From NCBI GenBank assembly GCA_002409745.1, contig DHOU01000007.1, positions 1-64,000 of the forward strand: a stretch of DNA of 64,000 nucleotides, given 5' to 3'. The notes below the pieces were generated by a model, which worked only from the letters and a program-made list of their open reading frames with translations, ran no database searches and was not told where the DNA came from. This DNA comes from Bacteroidales bacterium UBA5382. GTDB taxonomy: Bacteria; Bacteroidota; Bacteroidia; Bacteroidales; Dysgonomonadaceae. Within the stretch, counting starts at the first letter, position 1, and every line of letters begins with the position of its first letter. Below are positions 34,201 through 43,217 of the stretch, in pieces. The position numbers and the translations under genes are program-made.

Positions 34201-37077
34201 TTAATGGAAATCGATCATGAACTCTACCAAATTCTGATCTTCTTGAAGGGCTAATTTTTTACGCAAACGATAACGGGCAGCTTCCACTCCGCGTAAAGTT
34301 AGGTTAAGCATATTGGCAATATCTTTGGAAGAATAATTAAGCCGTAACAAGGCGCACAATCGCAAATCGGACGAGGTGAGCGAGGGATAACGCTCTTTCA
34401 GTTTTCGGAAAAAGTTTTCGTGAATTAAATCGAAGTTTTCCTGAAATTGCCCCCACGTATCCTCGCCTGACGTATGCGATCCGATGAGTTTCATCAGTTC
34501 GGCGCCTTCGCTCCTTTGTATTTTCCCCGATTTCAACGCCTCCTGAATACTCTTCTTCAGTGCATTCAGGAACTCTTCATGCTTGATAATAAGCATGGAG
34601 GCATTCGCCAACTCTTTACTTTTATAAACCAACTCATTTCCCAATTGCTCGTTCTTTAATTGTGTAATGAGTTTTTCCTGCCGTTCCAACTGCACCAAAC
34701 GTTCTTTCTCCTGTTGCATAAACAGCTTGTTTTTCCGGCGGACGATCATCTGGATATACACTTTCACTAACGAAAACAGAACAATCATGCCTAAGAGAAA
34801 ATAGAAGAACAACGCCCACGACGTTTTATACCAGGGATTCTTAATGACAAAAGGATATGTCAGCGTTGCCAACTCTTCTCCGGATTCATTCACAACACGG
34901 GCATTCAGCACATAGTCATTCGCCGGCAAATTGGTATACGAAATCGTTAAATCCGATGCAACGGGAATCCATCGATTATCGTAATCGCCCAAAAAACATT
35001 CTACGGAAAAACCGTTTTTAGAGAAATCGGTATACCGCAACTCGAAGGTTATATTATTATCGGTATAATCAATTATATTCTTACCTTGTAAAGAAAGACG
35101 TTGAGTAATGCCATCTTTCCGGTTATAACTGGAAGCCGAAGCGATTTCGAAATGCCGGATAGGTTGTTGCGTGGAACGGGAAAAATTGTATTTGCCTATT
35201 CCTCCGTTCAAACAAAAATACGAGTCTCCGTTTTTATCGACGTATACATTTCCCCTGCTGTAATTAGGTGGATTATTCAAGATACTGAACGGGATCTTCT
35301 CGTGAACGGTGTAATGGTTTTCCGAATTATATTTTACAACGGTATATTCTTTGTTTCGAACAAACCAGAATAGACTATCATTAACAGGAACGATATTGCG
35401 CGTATCCGAAAGATTCGGCAACTCTTCCGTAAGCTGTTCAAAAGGAATAATTTTTCGTTGCAAATCATCATACGTATAAAACCGGAAGCCATCGGAAAAA
35501 ACGATACGCCCTTTCAACTTCGAAATCTTTACCGGATTAACCGACTCCAACGCACTGTCGAGTTTCAGATAAAAATCTTGTTCTACGATACGTTGCAAGC
35601 CATTGTCCAGCCGTAAGCGATACAATCCTTTATACATATGGCTCGCCCAAATATTTCCGGTATGATCGATTTCCAGTTGATTAATCAAATCGGAAAAGCC
35701 TTCCACCCGGTGACTGAAATACCATTCGCCTTTCGCATCCTTCAAATAAACAAGCAAATCGTTGTAGGTAGACTCCAACAAGAATTCCGTTCCGGATATC
35801 GTCATTCCTTTAATATCCATTCCGCCTGTACTTACTTTGGGAATGGGAATCGCCCTGTCATTGCGAATTAACGAAGTTCCTTTGTTGTTCCCGGTAATAA
35901 TATGCTCTCCGAAAGCCCGGATAAACCACGATTGTACATTCAGGGAAGGAATCGATTGAAAATTCCCCTTCGACTCGGAATATTTATAGACTCCCTGGTT
36001 TGAAGCGATGTATAACTGATTGTCTTGGACCAGAATCTCCTCCACTAAACCGATTTGGATATCTTTCGGTTCGAAGAACGATAAAGGAGAATTGGTTTGA
36101 ATGTACGACACGCCGTTATCGAGAGCCGTCCAAAGATTATTTTCATTATCAATAAACAGTCCTAAGCACGTATTATTATTCAGGCCGTTGGAACGATTCA
36201 GATGCCAAAGTTCCTCGCCGCGCGCATTAAGGGCAAAGAGCCCCTCATTGAGCGTGCCTATTATTAAAACAGAATCCGGCAATAAGGCCGTCCGGTTGAC
36301 GATAGCCGTATTCAGTTTCGAGTCGATGGCCGTCGGGAAGCGCGATAACTGAGACGTCCGCGAATCGAAAGAGTAGATACCGCTTTTGGAAGTAACAAGC
36401 AGCAACTTTCCCTGAAAAGGCAAAGCCGAAACGATAAAATCGTCATTCATCCGCTCTCGCGTCAAGAGTAACTTGAAATCCCGTCCATCGTATTTATAGA
36501 AATTCTCATCGATAAATTGGGCATATAGCGTGCCCCCGACATTAAAAAAATAAAGAGGAGCCGGATACGGTTTGTAAGAGTCGATGGATTGGGTTTTCTC
36601 ATTATACACGAAATAAGAAGAAAACGATTGAAAAAACAACTTATCGTTCAATTGATGAATCGTCCATATTTCATCATTGCGAAAAGTATAATCCTTGACC
36701 AACCCTTTCAAGGAATGATAACACAATTTGTTCGTCTCATCGCGCTCAAAATAGCCGAACTCTTCGAAAGAACCTACATAAATACGCTCAGTGCCGGAGG
36801 AGTGATTGACCAGAATCGATTTAACAGCCAAATTATTAGGCAAAGGGTGCAAATTCCAATTGACGGCATCGAAAGATAACAATCCATAATTATTACCTAT
36901 ATAAATAACTCCGTTCTGTCCCTGCGCAACCGCCCAGTTTTGGTTGTCCGCTCCATAATCTTTAATTCCATAGTTAAAAGAAGGAGGCACAAAAGGAATA
37001 TTCTGCGCCGAAACAGGTTGCGGCACCGGTAACAAGAGTAAAAAAAACAGTACACTGTATATTATTCTAAATACCAT
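34201..37077 (-). CDS. Propeller/Y_Y_Y sensor regulator with LuxR-type helix-turn-helix
   Basis: A 958-aa single-polypeptide regulator. A signal peptide (to PVSAQ) leads to a periplasmic beta-propeller sensor (about 30-680, with repeats such as NQNWAVAQGQNGVIYIGNNY and NNTCLGLFIDNENNLWTALD) and a Y_Y_Y domain near 700-760 (CFLGDYDNRWIPVA). Then come a transmembrane helix near 770-790 (ALFFYFLLGMIVLFSLVKVY), a coiled coil, and a C-terminal LuxR-like helix-turn-helix (SSKDIANMLNLTLRGVEAAR). It has the sensor plan of a hybrid two-component system but no kinase or receiver domain. Being next to the GH144 locus, it probably senses a beta-1,2-glucan fragment and activates that operon. Confidence 0.9.
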   Translation of the reverse strand: MVFRIIYSVLFFLLLLPVPQPVSAQNIPFVPPSFNYGIKDYGADNQNWAVAQGQNGVIYIGNNYGLLSFDAVNWNLHPLPNNLAVKSILVNHSSGTERIYVGSFEEFGYFERDETNKLCYHSLKGLVKDYTFRNDEIWTIHQLNDKLFFQSFSSYFVYNEKTQSIDSYKPYPAPLYFFNVGGTLYAQFIDENFYKYDGRDFKLLLTRERMNDDFIVSALPFQGKLLLVTSKSGIYSFDSRTSQLSRFPTAIDSKLNTAIVNRTALLPDSVLIIGTLNEGLFALNARGEELWHLNRSNGLNNNTCLGLFIDNENNLWTALDNGVSYIQTNSPLSFFEPKDIQIGLVEEILVQDNQLYIASNQGVYKYSESKGNFQSIPSLNVQSWFIRAFGEHIITGNNKGTSLIRNDRAIPIPKVSTGGMDIKGMTISGTEFLLESTYNDLLVYLKDAKGEWYFSHRVEGFSDLINQLEIDHTGNIWASHMYKGLYRLRLDNGLQRIVEQDFYLKLDSALESVNPVKISKLKGRIVFSDGFRFYTYDDLQRKIIPFEQLTEELPNLSDTRNIVPVNDSLFWFVRNKEYTVVKYNSENHYTVHEKIPFSILNNPPNYSRGNVYVDKNGDSYFCLNGGIGKYNFSRSTQQPIRHFEIASASSYNRKDGITQRLSLQGKNIIDYTDNNITFELRYTDFSKNGFSVECFLGDYDNRWIPVASDLTISYTNLPANDYVLNARVVNESGEELATLTYPFVIKNPWYKTSWALFFYFLLGMIVLFSLVKVYIQMIVRRKNKLFMQQEKERLVQLERQEKLITQLKNEQLGNELVYKSKELANASMLIIKHEEFLNALKKSIQEALKSGKIQRSEGAELMKLIGSHTSGEDTWGQFQENFDLIHENFFRKLKERYPSLTSSDLRLCALLRLNYSSKDIANMLNLTLRGVEAARYRLRKKLALQEDQNLVEFMIDFH

Positions 37078-37083
37078 AAAGAA

Positions 37084-37812
37084 TCAGCGATTGTTCAACA
37101 CATTTTGAATTTCCTCCTCGCTTAATATCTTCACATTCGTAAACAAGAACTTGGCATCTAAAAAATTGCCATATTGGTTGCACTCGGTAACGGCGGCATT
37201 CAAACTCGATTTCACATCGGTGTCGAAAGAGAATAACAGGAGGATTGTAAAGTAATCCTCGCGAATATCGAACTTCTCGACAACCACATCCGCTTGCTGT
37301 AGCTGAAAACGGAACTCCCGCTCTATGATCTCCCGCTGTAAAGCGGTAAAAGGCAGCCGATCTTTAGCTGCAAACAAGGCAAAAAAGCGCAACTTCTTAT
37401 CCTGTCCTCCCAAACCCGAAGATATATATATTTGCTGTTGACCCGAAAGATCGGAATTCAATACAATGCGGCTACTGACCAGTGCCATAGACGACCAATT
37501 TTGCAATTCGGGCTCCAAAGGCGAACTATGATAGGTTTCGATGGAACGATAAGCCCCCACGTCGGGGATCGATGCCAACAGCAGCAAACTCTTCTTTTTG
37601 CGCGCAACCGGCTCATCCGGTGAAAACAATATCGCCACCTCTTCATCGCGGACAAAAGGCGTATTCTCCTTCCGCAACTCTTCGAAGTATTTGAAATACT
37701 CCAATTGCTCTTCTAAAGGCACAAGTTCCTCAAGGATATGAAAAGACTCAATACCTTGTTCTTTCAATGTTTGGCGAAGTTTCGCCAATAAATCATCCCC
37801 TTGTTCACTCAT
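37084..37812 (-). CDS. Conserved hypothetical protein
   Basis: A 242-aa soluble, acidic protein without signal peptide. The N-terminal segment is predicted to be helical (DLLAKLRQTLKEQGI, LEYFKYFEELRKENT), and the C-terminal half alternates strands and helices (FALFAAKDRLPFTALQREII, YFTILLLFSFDTDVKSSLNA). I do not recognise a named domain. It ends 7 bp before the regulator start, so the two may be co-transcribed, and it diverges from dut 153 bp away. Confidence 0.7.
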   Translation of the reverse strand: MSEQGDDLLAKLRQTLKEQGIESFHILEELVPLEEQLEYFKYFEELRKENTPFVRDEEVAILFSPDEPVARKKKSLLLLASIPDVGAYRSIETYHSSPLEPELQNWSSMALVSSRIVLNSDLSGQQQIYISSGLGGQDKKLRFFALFAAKDRLPFTALQREIIEREFRFQLQQADVVVEKFDIREDYFTILLLFSFDTDVKSSLNAAVTECNQYGNFLDAKFLFTNVKILSEEEIQNVLNNR

Positions 37813-37965
37813 AGTTGCAAAGGTATGGATTTTTTCGGCAGAAAAAGATCTTCCGGAAAATAATCTTAAAGCGAAAGACGGATAATTTGCTTAAAATTCA
37901 TCAAATTGCCCGATAATTGCAAGGAAATGTATAAATTCGCACCATAAAAAAAGACAGACAACGGA

Positions 37966-38400
37966 ATGAAGATCAAAATAGTCAATTCTTCGCATCATTC
38001 TTTACCGGAATATGCCACTCCTTATTCGGCAGGAATGGATCTGCGGGCGAATATTGAAGCGCCGATAGTATTGAAACCGCTCGAAAGACGCCTGGTCCCG
38101 ACCGGGATATCCATCGAGCTTCCCGAAGGATACGAAGCGCAGATACGTCCCCGCAGCGGATTGGCCATCAAGCACGGCATATCCCTCGTCAATACTCCCG
38201 GCACCATCGATGCCGATTACCGGGGAGAGATACGCGTCATTCTGGTCAACTTGTCCAACGAAGATTTCCTGATCAATGATGGCGAACGTATTTGCCAAAT
38301 GGTTATCGCCCGACACGAGCATGTGCAATGGGAAGCGGTCGATAAACTCAACGAAAGCGAGCGGGGCAGCGGAGGATTCGGACATACGGGAAGTAAGTGA
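37966..38400 (+). CDS. dut: dUTP diphosphatase
   Basis: Hydrolyses dUTP to dUMP and pyrophosphate, keeping uracil out of DNA and supplying thymidylate synthesis. The 144-aa protein has all five trimeric dUTPase motifs: [43 protein letters not shown] and the C-terminal [11 protein letters not shown] that closes the active site. It heads a rightward run with the TPR protein, DUF4292 lipoprotein and EnvC-like gene, an arrangement I recall as conserved in Bacteroidales. Confidence 0.97.
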   Translation: MKIKIVNSSHHSLPEYATPYSAGMDLRANIEAPIVLKPLERRLVPTGISIELPEGYEAQIRPRSGLAIKHGISLVNTPGTIDADYRGEIRVILVNLSNEDFLINDGERICQMVIARHEHVQWEAVDKLNESERGSGGFGHTGSK

Positions 38401-38479
38401 TGGGAGATTGATAAAAGATTGAATGGTGAACAGAAATAGGATAACAAAAATAAAGAATAAATCAGCTATCGAACGGATA

Positions 38480-40255
38480 ATGCTTTATAAACAGATAAGG
38501 GGTAAATCCCGTCATTGGATCGTTTTCGGACTTCTCTCCTTACTCATTTTGGCGCCTGCGTTTGTAAGAGCGCAACAGCCCGATGCAAAAGAACCCGCAT
38601 CGGAGGATCAGACACGCCGTAAATTCGATTATTATTTTTACGAAGCGCTTAACGCAAAAACGCAAGGCAATTATGCCGAAGCGTTAGACTTGTTCCTCCA
38701 CTGCCAGGCATTGGATTCGACAAACGCAAATGTGCTCATCGAGTTAGGCACCTTTTATAATGCGCTCTCGGAAAAAAACAAAGCTCTTGATTATTTCCGG
38801 AAGGCCGTGCAGTATGATCCGTCGAACTATTATTATACGATGACGTTGGCGGGCTTGAGCAAAGAGCTCGGATTGAAGAAAGAAGTCATCGGTATTTATA
38901 ATTCGCTATTAAAGCAATATCCGGATAAAATAAATCTCTATTTCGAATTGGCGAATGCTTATGCCGATGACGGCGAACTGGAAAAAGCGATGGAGGCCTT
39001 GAATGCGTTCGAAAAAGGCAGCGGCTTCTCGGAGATGGTGGCGTTAAACAAGTTCCGCTTGTACTCGATGATGAATCAGAAGGAGAAGGCCTTTCGCGAG
39101 ATAAAGAACATCATCGATAAAGCGCCTAACGATCCCCGATACCTGCTGTTGATGGGCGATTTATATTTACAGGATAATCAAAACGACAAGGCGCTCGAGT
39201 ATTACGAGCAAGTCCGGGCCGTCGACCCCGACTATCCGGCGCTGATCCTGTCGATGGTTAATTATTACGAGACGACCGAAAACAAAGAGGCCGCCCAAGC
39301 CGAACTGCAAAAAGCCATTACCGGATCGTCTCTCGAAGTAGAGGTGAAAATAGAGCTTCTTACTCGGTATATCTCTCTACTGCAACAAAACAAGCAAGAC
39401 ATCAAACAGACAAAACCTCTCTTCAAAACGCTTTTCGAACAATATCCCAACAATTCGCAACTGAATTTAATCTACGGGAATGTCTTGATGATGCAAGAAG
39501 ATAAAAAAGGGGCGACGAAGCAATTCGAGATTTACATCAAAGATAATCCCGATGATCCGGCGGGATACGAACAGTTATTGCGGATATATCTCTCGGATAA
39601 CGATATGGACAAAGTCATTAAGATCACCACAGAGGCCATCAGGCAGGTTCCCCAACACCCGCAATTCCACTTCTATCTGGGTGGGGCTTACTATCAACAG
39701 AAAAAATACCGCGAAGCATTAGCGGTATTTGAAAAAGGACTGGAAACCGCGACTTTCGAAAACCCGCTGCTGGAATCTGACTTTCTCGCTCAAGTGGGAG
39801 ATTTGAATCACCTGCTGGGCAATACGGAAGCTGCTTTCGAGAATTACGAAAAGGCATTGAAGCTGAATCCGCAGAACCTGCCGGTATTGAACAACTACAG
39901 TTACTATCTTTCGCTGCAAAAGCGCGACTTGGACAAAGCAGAGCAAATGAGCGGCATCACCATCAAAGGGGAGCCCACCAATGCAACTTATCTCGACACG
40001 TACGGATGGATCCTGTTTGAGCAAGGCTCGTATGTGGCGGCAAAGATTTATATTGAAAAAGCCATCGAGTATGGATCGAAAGAACCTTCGGCAGAAGTAT
40101 ACGAACATTACGGAGATGTGCTTTATATGACGGGGGACGCCTTAAAAGCCGTCGAACAATGGAAAACCGCCAAAAAGTTGGGGAGTGACTCAAAAACACT
40201 CGACCAGAAAATAAAAACAGGTAAATACATCGAAAAAGATCCGCAAAAAAAATGA
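38480..40255 (+). CDS. Exported TPR-repeat protein
   Basis: About 591 aa with a signal peptide (HWIVFGLLSLLILAPAFVRA) and at least ten tetratricopeptide repeats (for example KTQGNYAEALDLFLHCQALD, NKALDYFRKAVQYDPSNYYY, EAFENYEKALKLNPQNLPVL-like units), so it is probably a periplasmic or membrane-associated scaffold. I prefer the ATG at 38480 because it places the signal peptide near the N-terminus; an in-frame ATG at 38423 would add 19 residues. Its stop overlaps the start of the DUF4292 gene by 4 bp, so the two are coupled. Confidence 0.9.
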   Translation: MLYKQIRGKSRHWIVFGLLSLLILAPAFVRAQQPDAKEPASEDQTRRKFDYYFYEALNAKTQGNYAEALDLFLHCQALDSTNANVLIELGTFYNALSEKNKALDYFRKAVQYDPSNYYYTMTLAGLSKELGLKKEVIGIYNSLLKQYPDKINLYFELANAYADDGELEKAMEALNAFEKGSGFSEMVALNKFRLYSMMNQKEKAFREIKNIIDKAPNDPRYLLLMGDLYLQDNQNDKALEYYEQVRAVDPDYPALILSMVNYYETTENKEAAQAELQKAITGSSLEVEVKIELLTRYISLLQQNKQDIKQTKPLFKTLFEQYPNNSQLNLIYGNVLMMQEDKKGATKQFEIYIKDNPDDPAGYEQLLRIYLSDNDMDKVIKITTEAIRQVPQHPQFHFYLGGAYYQQKKYREALAVFEKGLETATFENPLLESDFLAQVGDLNHLLGNTEAAFENYEKALKLNPQNLPVLNNYSYYLSLQKRDLDKAEQMSGITIKGEPTNATYLDTYGWILFEQGSYVAAKIYIEKAIEYGSKEPSAEVYEHYGDVLYMTGDALKAVEQWKTAKKLGSDSKTLDQKIKTGKYIEKDPQKK

Positions 40256-41097
40256 AGACGCTTCGATTTCAAAACATCCTTTTGTTTATTTGCGTATTAG
40301 CAACCGCTTTGACTTGTTGCAAACCCAAACAAAAAATCATTTCCTCCACTACGCCGGTCGAGGAAAAGGAGAATAACGAGCTGTTCAGCGACATTCTGGA
40401 GCAATCTTTCGATTACGGGACGCTGGCTTCGAAGGTAACGATGAATGTAGAAATGGGCACCCGATCGCTGAGTTCTAAAGCACAGGTAAGAATCGTACGC
40501 GACAAAGCCCTGCAAGTCTCGATACAACCGTTGTTCGGCGTGGAAATGTTCCGTTTCCATATCGATCCCGACTCGCTGGTGGTATTGGACCGGATGAACA
40601 AACGATACGTGAAGGAATCCCTGACCACTCTTAAAGAAATTTATCCGGTAGGTTTCGACTATTACACCCTGCAATCGTTGTTTACCAACTCTTTATTCGT
40701 TTCATCCAAAGAATCGGCGGAAACAACCGACTACCGTCAGTTCGAAATTTCGGAAACACCCGATGCGCATTATCAATTGCAGGGGCGAGACAAAAATTCG
40801 GGAATCACCTATTCATTCATCGTAAACGGAGACGACCGAATCACATCCACGCACTTACTTTCTCCGAATAAAACCCATTCGGTAGAATGGAACTATAGCA
40901 ACTTCTCGATAGTATCCACACAGGTTTTTCCCTATAAAATGGATATCTCGGCATTGGTTTCCGATAAAACAATGAATGTTGCCTTTATCTTTTCGGATAT
41001 TTCGTTGAATGCTCCGATGGAACTGTCGGTCAGCGTGCCGGCAAGTTATACGAAAACCACTGTGGCAGAACTCTTAAAGATTCTAAAGGCAAAATAA
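40252..41097 (+). CDS. DUF4292 envelope lipoprotein
   Basis: A 281-aa lipoprotein (lipobox LATALTCCKP) with a LolA/LolB-like beta-sheet layout typical of DUF4292: KVTMNVEMGTRSLSSKAQVR, DKALQVSIQPLFGVEMFRFH and RMNKRYVKESLTTLKEIYP. The family is thought to act in lipoprotein or outer-membrane assembly, but no activity is proven. It is coupled to the TPR gene (4-bp overlap) and followed 2 bp later by the EnvC-like gene, which suggests a shared role in envelope biogenesis. Confidence 0.88.
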   Translation: MKTLRFQNILLFICVLATALTCCKPKQKIISSTTPVEEKENNELFSDILEQSFDYGTLASKVTMNVEMGTRSLSSKAQVRIVRDKALQVSIQPLFGVEMFRFHIDPDSLVVLDRMNKRYVKESLTTLKEIYPVGFDYYTLQSLFTNSLFVSSKESAETTDYRQFEISETPDAHYQLQGRDKNSGITYSFIVNGDDRITSTHLLSPNKTHSVEWNYSNFSIVSTQVFPYKMDISALVSDKTMNVAFIFSDISLNAPMELSVSVPASYTKTTVAELLKILKAK

Positions 41098-41099
41098 CA

Positions 41100-42446
41100 A
41101 TGAAACGGCTTCTTTCCCTCTATTGGCTGTTGTTCCTTTCCGTTGCTTTGTTTTCTCAAACGAAGCAGATTGAGAATTTGCAAAAACAACAGTTGATACT
41201 GAAAGAAGAAATCCGAAATACCAACAAGCTCTTTTTAGATGTCAAAAAACATACAACAACCATTTTAGACCGGATCAATCTCATCAATAAACAAATCGAA
41301 TCGCGGAAGAAACTTATTTCCACCCAAGAGCAGGAATTGTCGGCGTTGGAAAAAGAAGAAGCCCGTTTGACAGCAGAAATCGAAGAACTTAATAAAGATC
41401 TCGAAGGGCGTCAAAAGCAATATGCAAAGACTATCAAAGGCCTTCTAAACAATAAATACCGCCAGAACAAGTTGCTCTTCATCCTTTCCGGCAAATCATT
41501 GGGCGAATCCCTCCGCCGCGCGCAGTACCTGAGAGAGTATTCGCAACAGCAGAAACAACAAGCGGAAGAAATAAAAAAAAAGAATGCCGAACTGAATCTT
41601 AAAAAAGAAAAGCTGGAGCAAGCGAAGGTCGAAAAACAACGGGCTTTGACGGCTCTGGAATCGGAGCAGAACAAGTTGCAAAGCGAAGAAAAGACTCATC
41701 AGTCGGAGATGGCCGAGGCACGTCAACAACAATCGAAACTGCAAAAGACCTTACAGGACAAACAGCGGCAAGTGAACCAACTGAACGCTCAAATCGAAAA
41801 ATTAATCGCCGAAGAAGTAGCCCGCCAGGAACGGGAAGCGGCGGCTCGCCGGCGCGCGGCCGAGGAGGCTGCCCGGGCACGCAAGGAAGAAGAACGGCGC
41901 CGCGAGGAAGCCCGGCGCAAATCGGGCGATAAAAGAGAAAGCGAAACATCACGGCGCGACGAGGCCCGCCCCAAAACGGAGCCGAAGATCGAGAGCAATA
42001 CGGCTACGGCATCGGCCGAAACATTCAACTTATCTAAAAACTTCGCGGCGAACAAAGGACGGTTACCGATGCCGGTTACAGGCACCTCGACGATCGTCGG
42101 TAAATTCGGTATGAACAAACATAGCGAATGGAATATTTCCACCAATAGCAACGGCATCGACATCCAAGCCCAACAGGGAGCCGACATCCGGTCGGTATAC
42201 GACGGAGAAGTATCGAAAGTATTCTCTTTCCCCAGCGCCAACACGTGCGTGATTGTTCGTCACGGCGACTATTATACCTTCTACGCGAATATCTATGATT
42301 TGTATGTCAAACAAGGCGACAAGGTGAAAGCCGGACAGGCCCTCGGACGCATTTACACGGATCCCGACACCGGCATCTCCACGATGCACTTCCAACTCTG
42401 GCAAAAGACCCACAAACTCGATCCGGCTCCGTGGCTGAGAAGATAA
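41100..42446 (+). CDS. EnvC-like murein hydrolase activator with degenerate M23 domain
   Basis: A 448-aa periplasmic protein with signal peptide, a long coiled coil (about 20-260, rich in Glu, Gln and Lys), an Arg/Ala-rich hinge (about 240-300) and a C-terminal LytM/M23 fold (from about 325). In active M23 enzymes the first metal site reads HxGxD and the last HxH; here the corresponding segments are SNGIDIQA and MHFQLWQ, and YYTFYANIYD replaces the usual GHL region. The zinc site is therefore probably incomplete, as in EnvC, which activates amidases without cleaving. It likely regulates septal peptidoglycan splitting. Confidence 0.88.
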   Translation: MKRLLSLYWLLFLSVALFSQTKQIENLQKQQLILKEEIRNTNKLFLDVKKHTTTILDRINLINKQIESRKKLISTQEQELSALEKEEARLTAEIEELNKDLEGRQKQYAKTIKGLLNNKYRQNKLLFILSGKSLGESLRRAQYLREYSQQQKQQAEEIKKKNAELNLKKEKLEQAKVEKQRALTALESEQNKLQSEEKTHQSEMAEARQQQSKLQKTLQDKQRQVNQLNAQIEKLIAEEVARQEREAAARRRAAEEAARARKEEERRREEARRKSGDKRESETSRRDEARPKTEPKIESNTATASAETFNLSKNFAANKGRLPMPVTGTSTIVGKFGMNKHSEWNISTNSNGIDIQAQQGADIRSVYDGEVSKVFSFPSANTCVIVRHGDYYTFYANIYDLYVKQGDKVKAGQALGRIYTDPDTGISTMHFQLWQKTHKLDPAPWLRR

Positions 42447-42447
42447 A

Positions 42448-42607
42448 GACAGAGGGGCGGGGAGACAAGGAGACAGAGAGACAAAGGGACAGAGAGACAA
42501 GGGGACAGAGGGACAAGGAGACAAGGAGACGGGGAGACAAAGGGACAGAGAGACAAGGGGACAGAGGGACAAGGAGACAAGGAGACGGGGAGACAAAGGG
42601 ACAGGGG
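42448..42607. repeat. Octamer array with 56-bp higher-order repeat
   Basis: Purine-rich 8-bp units (GAGACAAA, GGGACAGA, GAGACAAG, GGGACAAG, GAGACGGG) run from 2 bp after the envC-like stop codon. Seven octamers make a 56-bp block repeated exactly at 42478-42533 and 42534-42589, with a third partial copy from 42590. The strand is almost free of pyrimidines except the C of GAC. It fills the gap before the sigma-factor gene. Confidence 0.9.
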
Positions 42608-42671
42608 ATTCCGAATATTCTGCAACGTTTTGACCGCACAAAACATCATATCCTAAACAGGGAAATTTTTC

Positions 42672-43217
42672 ATGTCGGAACATCAGTTAATAACCGCTTG
42701 TAAACAAGGAAAGTTATGGGCAAGGAAGACCGTATACGAACAATACGCTCCTACCATGATGGCTTTGTGCTGCCGCTATGTTTCCGACTACGACGATGCG
42801 CAAGATGTGCTTCAGGAAGGTTTTCTGACCGTATTCACTCAAATCGGGCAATATTCGGGCAAAGGGCCTTTCGGCGCATGGATACGGAAGATATTCGTGA
42901 ACACCGCACTCGAATTTATCCGAAAGCGGAAACGATTGAAGGAAAAGGAAGTGCGACTGGATTATATAGAAGATCAACCGGCCAAACAGTCGGTGCTGGA
43001 TGATATTTCGGCCGATGAACTGATGCAATGCATCGCCGAACTGCCGGATACCTATCGAATGGTTTTCAACCTGTTTGCCATCGAGGGGTATAAACATCAG
43101 GAAATTGCCGGCATGCTGGGCATACCCGAAAGTACATCCCGCTCGCATTTTTTCCGGGCGCGCCAATTATTACAGCAAAAAATAACAACTTTCACGCAGA
43201 AAAAAGATGCTATCTGA
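42672..43217 (+). CDS. ECF RNA polymerase sigma factor
   Basis: A 181-aa extracytoplasmic-function sigma factor with region 2 (YEQYAPTMMALCCRYVSDYD, DAQDVLQEGFLTVFTQIGQY, WIRKIFVNTALEFIRKRKR) and region 4 (YRMVFNLFAIEGYKHQEIAG, MLGIPESTSRSHFFRARQLL). It overlaps the next gene by 11 bp, whose product has an anti-sigma-like N-terminal membrane anchor, so the two form a sigma/regulator pair. Confidence 0.95.
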   Translation: MSEHQLITACKQGKLWARKTVYEQYAPTMMALCCRYVSDYDDAQDVLQEGFLTVFTQIGQYSGKGPFGAWIRKIFVNTALEFIRKRKRLKEKEVRLDYIEDQPAKQSVLDDISADELMQCIAELPDTYRMVFNLFAIEGYKHQEIAGMLGIPESTSRSHFFRARQLLQQKITTFTQKKDAI

